A stretch of 64,000 bases of DNA from Nocardioides dongkuii (GTDB taxonomy: Bacteria > Actinomycetota > Actinomycetes > Propionibacteriales > Nocardioidaceae): the NCBI RefSeq assembly GCF_014127485.1, contig NZ_CP059903.1, forward strand, positions 2,046,001 to 2,110,000. The letters run 5' to 3'. The notes under the pieces were generated by a model. It had not been told where the DNA came from and made no database searches. It was given only the letters and a program-made list of their open reading frames with translations. How positions within the stretch are numbered: position 1 is the first letter of the stretch; the number at the start of each line of letters is the position of its first letter. The position numbers and the translations under genes are program-made. Positions 59,853 through 64,000 of this stretch are shown in pieces.

Positions 59853-60181
59853 TCGCCGCACTCGGCCTGCTCGTCGGGATCGTCCTGGGCCTGGTCTTCG
59901 AGCCGGACGTCCCGGTGTCCCTCGAGCGCTACCTGCCGATCGCCGTCGTCGCCGCCCTCGACGCGGTCTTCGGCGGCCTCCGGGCCTACCTGGACGGGAT
60001 CTTCGACGACAAGGTCTTCGTCGTCTCGTTCCTCAGCAACGTGGTGATCGCGGCGGGCATCGTCTACCTCGGCGACCGGCTCGGCGTCGGCGGCCAGCTC
60101 ACCACCGGCGTGGTCGTGGTGCTGGGCATCCGGATCTTCTCCAACGTCGCCGCCATCCGGAGGCACCTCTTCCATGCCTGA
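59849..60181 (+). CDS. sbp: Small basic membrane protein (DUF1290)
   Basis: 110 aa with three to four hydrophobic helices, GLVFEPDVPVSLERYLPIAVVAALDAVFGGLRAYLDGIFDDKVF (positions about 13-56). The DUF1290 small basic protein lies between two DUF881 genes in most actinobacteria and in Bacillus. GTGA overlap with the gene before it and 8-base overlap with the gene after. Confidence 0.85.
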   Translation: MIAALGLLVGIVLGLVFEPDVPVSLERYLPIAVVAALDAVFGGLRAYLDGIFDDKVFVVSFLSNVVIAAGIVYLGDRLGVGGQLTTGVVVVLGIRIFSNVAAIRRHLFHA

Positions 60182-60932
60182 GCCCACCCGGCCGGATCCG
60201 CCCCGCCCGCCCACCGGGCGCGAGCGGCTGCGCTCCGCGCTGACCCGCCCCTCGCGGGGGCAGGCGGTCGTGGCCGTGCTGCTCGCCGCGCTGGCCTTCG
60301 CCGCGATCACCCAGGTCCGCTCCACCGGCGTGGACCAGGAGGACTTCACGGGCTACCGCCAGCAGGACCTCATCGACGTCCTCGCCGGCCTCGCGGGCAC
60401 CAGCCAGCGCGCCGTGACCGAGATCGACCGCCTCGAGCGCACCCGCGACGACCTGCTCTCCGACTCCGACAGTCGCCAGGCCGCGCTCGCCCAGGCCCGC
60501 ACGGAGTCCGAGGCGCTCGCCGTCCTGGCCGGCACGGTGCCGGTCCGCGGCCCCGGCCTGCGGGTCACGGTCGAGGAGGTGTCGGCCCAGGTGCCGCCCG
60601 TGGTGCTGCTCGACATGGTCCAGGAGCTGCGTACCGGAGGCGCGGAGGCGATCCAGATCAACGGCCAGGTCCGGCTGGTCGCCCAGAGCTCGTTCTCGGC
60701 CGGCGCCGGCGGCGTGGTGGTCGACGGCCAGCAGCTGCAGGCGCCGTACGTCCTCGACGTGATCGGCGACCCGCACAACCTCGAGAACTCCCTGACCTTC
60801 CCCCTCGGGCCGCGGTTCCAGGTCGAGAGCGCCGGAGGGAAGCTGGAGCTCGAGGATCCCGGCACCCTGGAGATCCAGGCGGTGCGGAAGCCGGTCGCGC
60901 CGGAGTTCGCCCAGCCCGCCCCCGACGAGTAG
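60174..60932 (+). CDS. Second DUF881 family protein
   Basis: 252 aa. One N-terminal membrane helix (AVVAVLLAALAFAAITQV), coiled-coil-like region, and DUF881 domain (VRGPGLRVTVEEVSAQVPPVV ... ELRTGGAEAIQINGQVRL). Paralogue of the gene at 58977. The trio with DUF1290 matches Rv1823-Rv1825 of M. tuberculosis. Confidence 0.82.
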   Translation: MPEPTRPDPPRPPTGRERLRSALTRPSRGQAVVAVLLAALAFAAITQVRSTGVDQEDFTGYRQQDLIDVLAGLAGTSQRAVTEIDRLERTRDDLLSDSDSRQAALAQARTESEALAVLAGTVPVRGPGLRVTVEEVSAQVPPVVLLDMVQELRTGGAEAIQINGQVRLVAQSSFSAGAGGVVVDGQQLQAPYVLDVIGDPHNLENSLTFPLGPRFQVESAGGKLELEDPGTLEIQAVRKPVAPEFAQPAPDE

Positions 60933-61000
60933 CCCGCGGGCAGTAGCCTGCCCGTCATTCCCCGCGCCGGCGGTCCGGCGTCCGACACCGAGGAGAACCC

Positions 61001-61387
61001 TTGTATCCCGACGAACTCCAGTACACCAGCGAGCACGAGTGGGTGCGGACGCCCGGTGAGCAGGAGGGCTCGGTGCGCATCGGCATCACGCACTACGCCC
61101 AGGACGCGCTCGGCGACATCGTCTACGTCTCCCTGCCCGAGGTCGGCGACGTCGTGGAGGCCGGCACCACCTGCGGCGAGCTGGAGTCGACGAAGTCGGT
61201 CAGCGACATCTACGCCCCCGTCTCCGGCGAGGTCGTGGGGCGCAACGAGACCCTCGACGCGACGCCCGAGCTGGTCAACAACGACCCGTACGGCGGCGGC
61301 TGGCTCTTCGAGGTCGTGCCCTCGGACCGCACCGAGCTCGACGAGCTGATGGACGCCCCGGCGTACCTCCTCACGATCGAGTCCTGA
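61001..61387 (+). CDS. gcvH: Glycine cleavage system H protein
   Basis: 128 aa lipoyl carrier. The lipoylation segment is GELESTKSVSDIYAPVSGEV with the Lys of ESTKS. TTG start at 61001 with GAGGAGA 6 bases upstream. Shuttles the aminomethyl group between the P, T and L proteins of glycine cleavage. Same position as Rv1826. Confidence 0.95.
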   Translation: MYPDELQYTSEHEWVRTPGEQEGSVRIGITHYAQDALGDIVYVSLPEVGDVVEAGTTCGELESTKSVSDIYAPVSGEVVGRNETLDATPELVNNDPYGGGWLFEVVPSDRTELDELMDAPAYLLTIES

Positions 61388-61394
61388 CACCGGC

Positions 61395-61422
61395 TTGATC
61401 GTCCGGACCTGGCTGATAGGTT
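61395..61422 (+). promoter_or_regulatory. Promoter of the FHA-domain gene
   Basis: TTGATC (61395-61400) and TAGGTT (61417-61422) with a 16-base spacer. The MerR-type operator at 61435 lies just downstream, where a bound regulator would block RNA polymerase. Confidence 0.5.
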
Positions 61423-61434
61423 CGGACAACCGTC

Positions 61435-61458
61435 AACCTCAACCCGGCCTTGAGGGTT
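61435..61458. promoter_or_regulatory. MerR-type inverted repeat operator, copy 1
   Basis: AACCTCAA, spacer of 7 (CCCGGCC), TTGAGGGTT. The same half-site TTGAGGGT with a 7-base spacer occurs at 63402-63424 before the second MerR gene. Confidence 0.5.
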
Positions 61459-61489
61459 GGAGGACGTCCGACTCCCCGGAGGATGACCG

Positions 61490-62020
61490 ATGCCGTTCTG
61501 CACCGCGTGTGGCAAGCAGAACCCTGCCGACGCCCGCTTCTGCTCCCAGTGCGGCACCCGGCTGACCCCCGCCGAGCCCGCTGCGGCCGAGACGGGCGTC
61601 GGTGAGCCGGTCAGCGACTCCACCGCGACGATCCAGATCGGGGTCGGCGACAAGTCCGACACCTCCGACCGCCAGCTGAACCCCGTCGACGCGGCCGCCG
61701 TCGACGCGCTGCCGACCGGCCACGCCCTGCTGGTCGTCCAGCGCGGGCCCGGCTCGGGCAGCCGGTTCCTCCTCGACGCCGACCTGGTGAACGCCGGGCG
61801 CCACCCGGACAGCGAGATCTTCCTCGACGACGTCACCGTCTCCCGCCGGCACGCGGAGTTCACCCGCGAGGGCGGCACCTTCACGGTCAGCGACGTGGGC
61901 AGCCTGAACGGCACCTACGTCAACCGCGACCGGATCGACCGGGTGCAGCTGACCGACGGCGACGAGGTGCAGATCGGCAAGTACCGGCTGGTGTTCTTCT
62001 CCGGGCACGAGAGCGCCTGA
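61490..62020 (+). CDS. garA: GarA-like FHA-domain protein with N-terminal zinc ribbon
   Basis: 176 aa. Zinc-ribbon CTACGKQNPADARFCSQCG at residues 4-22, an acidic linker, and an FHA domain with LLDADLVNAGRHPDSEIFLDD, VSRRHAEFTREG and GSLNGTYVN. FHA domains bind phosphothreonine. Mycobacterial GarA has an ETT phosphorylation motif N-terminal to the domain; the comparable place here reads SDSTATIQIG. Position equals Rv1827. Confidence 0.85.
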   Translation: MPFCTACGKQNPADARFCSQCGTRLTPAEPAAAETGVGEPVSDSTATIQIGVGDKSDTSDRQLNPVDAAAVDALPTGHALLVVQRGPGSGSRFLLDADLVNAGRHPDSEIFLDDVTVSRRHAEFTREGGTFTVSDVGSLNGTYVNRDRIDRVQLTDGDEVQIGKYRLVFFSGHESA

Positions 62021-62024
62021 GCCC

Positions 62025-62774
62025 GTGGCCGCGACGCAGCCCGCGGGCGCCGCGTCCGGAGGGTCACGGGCACGGATGAACATCGGGGAGGTCCTGGACC
62101 GGCTCCGGCCGGACTTCCCGGGGGTGACCATCCCCAAGATCCGCTTCCTCGAGGACAAGGGCCTGATCAAGCCCGAGCGCACCCCGGCGGGCTACCGCAA
62201 GTTCTCCGCCGCGGACGTGGAGCGGCTGCGCTACGTGCTGCGGATGCAGCGCGACCACTACCTGCCGCTGAAGGTCATCGGCGAGCACCTCGACGCGATC
62301 GACCGGGGCCTGGAGCCGCCGCCGATCGAGGGCGTGGTGCCTACCGTGCCCACGGTGGCGCTCGCCTCCGACGGGCTGCCGTCGGCCGAGTCGTTCCGGC
62401 GCCACGACCAGCTGCGCCTCTCGCGGCGCGAGCTGGTCAAGATCGCCGGCATCTCCGAGGAGCTGCTCGACCAGCTGGAGCAGTACGGCCTGGTCGCGCC
62501 GCGCACCGGCACCAGCCACTACGACACCGACTCGCTGGTGATCGCGCAGACCGCCCGCGAGCTCGCCGACTTCGGTTTCGAGCCGCGCCACCTGCGCGCC
62601 TTCAAGACCTCCGCCGACCGCGAGGTCGGCCTGGTCGAGCAGGTCGTCGCCCCCCACAAGCGCAGCCGCGACGCCGCCGCCGCCGCCCGCGCCGACGAGG
62701 TGGTCAGCGAGATCGCCGCCCTCTCCGTACGCCTGCACGCCACGCTGGTGAAGGCGGGGCTGCGGTCGTCGTAG
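62025..62774 (+). CDS. ftsR: MerR-family transcriptional regulator FtsR
   Basis: 249 aa from GTG 62025. N-terminal MerR helix-turn-helix (MNIGEVLDRLRPDFPGVTIP then KIRFLEDKGLIKPERTPAGYRKFS) and an effector-like C-terminal region with a second helix set (RRELVKIAGISEELLDQLEQYGLV). Matches the Rv1828/FtsR regulator of cell-division genes. It starts 4 bases after the FHA stop and is followed by the second copy of the structured repeat. Confidence 0.88.
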   Translation: MAATQPAGAASGGSRARMNIGEVLDRLRPDFPGVTIPKIRFLEDKGLIKPERTPAGYRKFSAADVERLRYVLRMQRDHYLPLKVIGEHLDAIDRGLEPPPIEGVVPTVPTVALASDGLPSAESFRRHDQLRLSRRELVKIAGISEELLDQLEQYGLVAPRTGTSHYDTDSLVIAQTARELADFGFEPRHLRAFKTSADREVGLVEQVVAPHKRSRDAAAAARADEVVSEIAALSVRLHATLVKAGLRSS

Positions 62775-62783
62775 GGCCCGTCG

Positions 62784-62861
62784 GGTTTCCCCGGTGATCC
62801 GGGGAAACCTGATGTTCGGGGCCGTCGCGACGGCCGAGAACATCCGGTTCTCCCTGAGAAG
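62784..62861 (+). repeat. Structured intergenic element, copy 2 (three hairpins)
   Basis: Hairpin 1: GGTTTCCCCGG-TGAT-CCGGGGAAACC (62784-62809), perfect. Hairpin 2: 62808-62847 around CCGTCGCGACGG. Hairpin 3: TTCTC-CCT-GAGAA (62848-62860). About 80 % identical to 16283-16360 on the same strand; changes in hairpin 2 are often compensatory. It lies between ftsR and the DUF151 gene, both on the plus strand. Confidence 0.75.
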
Positions 62862-62916
62862 TACGCCGGGTGGCGGTCGCCCGAGGTCCGTCACCGTTCG
62901 GGAGTAGGGTGAACAC

Positions 62917-63384
62917 GTGCGCGAAGTCGATGTCATGGGTGTCCGGGTCGAGATGCCGTCGAACCAGCCGATCGTGCTGCTGCGCGAGGTGACAGGGGAG
63001 CGCTACCTGCCGATCTGGATCGGCGCGGTGGAGGCGACCGCGATCGCGTTCGCCCAGCAGGGCGTCGTGCCCCCGCGGCCGCTGACGCACGACCTGATGA
63101 AGGACGTGCTGACCGCGACCGGCAACGAGCTGACCGAGGTCCGCATCACCGACGTCAAGGACGGCGTGTTCTTCGCGACGCTGGTGCTCGGGTCTGGTGC
63201 CGAGGTGAGCGCGCGGCCGTCGGACTCGATCGCCCTCGCGCTGCGTACGGGGAGCCGGATCCTGTGCTCGGAGGAGGTGCTCGACGAGGCCGGTCTGGCC
63301 GTGCCCGCCGAGCAGGAGGACGAGGTCGAGAAGTTCCGCGAGTTCCTCGACCAGGTCACGCCGGAGGACTTCGAAGCCCAGTGA
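62917..63384 (+). CDS. DUF151 bifunctional nuclease-family protein
   Basis: 155 aa from GTG 62917. REVDVMGVRVEMPSNQPIVLL and LPIWIGAVEATAIAFAQQGV are DUF151 marks; the domain has reported DNase/RNase activity in some plants and bacteria. Acidic C-terminal tail. Same position as Rv1829. Confidence 0.88.
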   Translation: MREVDVMGVRVEMPSNQPIVLLREVTGERYLPIWIGAVEATAIAFAQQGVVPPRPLTHDLMKDVLTATGNELTEVRITDVKDGVFFATLVLGSGAEVSARPSDSIALALRTGSRILCSEEVLDEAGLAVPAEQEDEVEKFREFLDQVTPEDFEAQ

Positions 63385-63401
63385 GTGGGCTCCGTACCCT
63401 C

Positions 63402-63424
63402 ACCCTCAAGTAGAGGTTGAGGGT
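63402..63424. promoter_or_regulatory. MerR-type inverted repeat operator, copy 2
   Basis: ACCCTCAA, 7-base spacer GTAGAGG, TTGAGGGT: a perfect 8-bp palindrome. It is 21 bases upstream of the -35 box of the second MerR gene. Shares half-site and spacer length with the operator before the FHA gene. Confidence 0.55.
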
Positions 63425-63445
63425 TGCGACACGCCGCGGAGGGCT

Positions 63446-63474
63446 TTGACCGACCCGCGTTCGCGGCCTACCTT
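63446..63474 (+). promoter_or_regulatory. Promoter of the second MerR gene
   Basis: TTGACC (63446-63451), 17-base spacer, TACCTT (63469-63474): a near-consensus sigma-70-type promoter. The 5' leader would be about 100 bases. Confidence 0.6.
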
Positions 63475-63578
63475 GAACTGTCTCTGTTGTAACTCCATCG
63501 CTGTGGTTGCGCCCCGTGCGCGGCACCGGCTCCTTCCCCGGTAGTTACGTCCCACGGAGTAGACCCACGGAGGACCGT

Positions 63579-64000
63579 GTGCACGAGCACGAGCAGGAAC
63601 CGAACGTCGAGGCCGCGCGCGCCGCGGAGACCGCCGACGAGCAGGGACTCCTCTTCACCGACGACGTCTCGCCGCTGCCCAGCGACACCGGGTACCGCGG
63701 TCCGACGGCGTGCAACGCGGCCGGGATCACCTACCGCCAGCTCGACTACTGGGCCCGCACCGGCCTGGTCGAGCCGACCGTGCGGGGGGCCAGCGGCTCC
63801 GGCACCCAGCGGCTCTACTCCTTCCGCGACATCCTGCTGCTCAAGGTGATCAAGCGGCTCCTCGACGCCGGCATCTCGCTGCAGCAGATCCGCACCGCCG
63901 TGCATCACCTGCGCGAGCGCGGCACCGACGACCTGACCCGCGTGACGCTGATGAGCGACGGCGCCTCGGTCTATGAGTGCACCAGCAGCGACGAGGTCAT
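63579..64000 (+). CDS. MerR-family transcriptional regulator, 3' end outside the window
   Basis: GTG 63579 with GGAGG 7 bases upstream; 140 residues visible. A His/Glu-rich N-terminal tail (HEHEQEPNVEAAR) precedes a MerR DNA-binding domain: TACNAAGITYRQLDYWARTG and the wing RLYSFRDILLLKVIKRLLDA. Same position as Rv1830. Preceded by a promoter and by an inverted repeat that may be its own or FtsR's operator. Confidence 0.88.
   Translation, partial: MHEHEQEPNVEAARAAETADEQGLLFTDDVSPLPSDTGYRGPTACNAAGITYRQLDYWARTGLVEPTVRGASGSGTQRLYSFRDILLLKVIKRLLDAGISLQQIRTAVHHLRERGTDDLTRVTLMSDGASVYECTSSDEV

Overview
The window is high-GC actinobacterial DNA, probably from a Nocardioides-like member of the Propionibacteriales. 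This placement is inferred from base composition, GTG/TTG starts, several likely leaderless genes, dispersed GGTGGTCGAGCAGCGAGGAG-type palindromes, and a gene block at the right end in the same order as the Mycobacterium pgsA-gcvH-garA-ftsR region. Nothing in the sequence proves the genus.

Layout. (1) 1-1861: 5' part of an MrpA-type antiporter subunit. (2) 2268-16249: a compact selenium and formate island. It holds a PhnD/C/E-type ABC importer (probably for a selenium oxyanion), a formate/nitrite channel, selB, selA, a tRNA-Sec(UCA), selD, and a three-gene formate dehydrogenase. The catalytic subunit of that enzyme reads through an in-frame UGA (codon 193), followed at once by a SECIS-like hairpin with a GGTCT loop. 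Uptake, selenophosphate synthesis, Sec-tRNA charging, decoding and the one visible selenoprotein are therefore all encoded together. (3) 16425-33921: mixed genes: an EamA exporter, an LssY_C protein, a DUF998 protein, LysX (lysyl-PG synthase fused to LysRS), a large secreted protein with a C-terminal sortase domain, DUF389, CorA, a P450, an SDR, a SpoIIE-type phosphatase, a LuxR regulator and a SARP regulator.

(4) 34196-37778: Mn catalase, a putative Mn/heavy-metal exporter, a small membrane protein, a tandem palindromic repeat block, a hemerythrin and a small unknown gene. (5) 37884-53925: a carotenoid locus in two arms. The left arm has crtE, split lycopene cyclase crtYc/crtYd, a YihY-type protein, a CrtA-like oxygenase, CruF-like hydratase, GT2 glycosyltransferase and a CrtD-like desaturase. 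The right arm has crtB, crtI, a CDP-alcohol phosphotransferase, a second desaturase-like flavoprotein and an SDR. Between them lie small membrane/lipoprotein genes and a DUF222-HNH gene flanked on both sides by the palindromic repeats. The enzyme set suggests a monocyclic, 1'-hydroxylated, glycosylated carotenoid.

(6) 54000-64000: two lipoproteins, two consecutive CNNM/CorC transporters behind a 15-codon leader ORF, then the conserved block of CDP-alcohol phosphatidyltransferase, DUF881, DUF1290, DUF881, gcvH, a GarA-like FHA protein, ftsR (MerR), DUF151 nuclease and a second MerR gene cut by the window end. Two intergenic regions in this block share a MerR-like operator.

The most unusual signals are the complete selenocysteine island, a two-copy structured intergenic element with compensatory base changes (16283-16360 and 62784-62861), and the sortase fused to adhesin-like repeats. 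All calls come from reading the sequence; no database or folding program was run.
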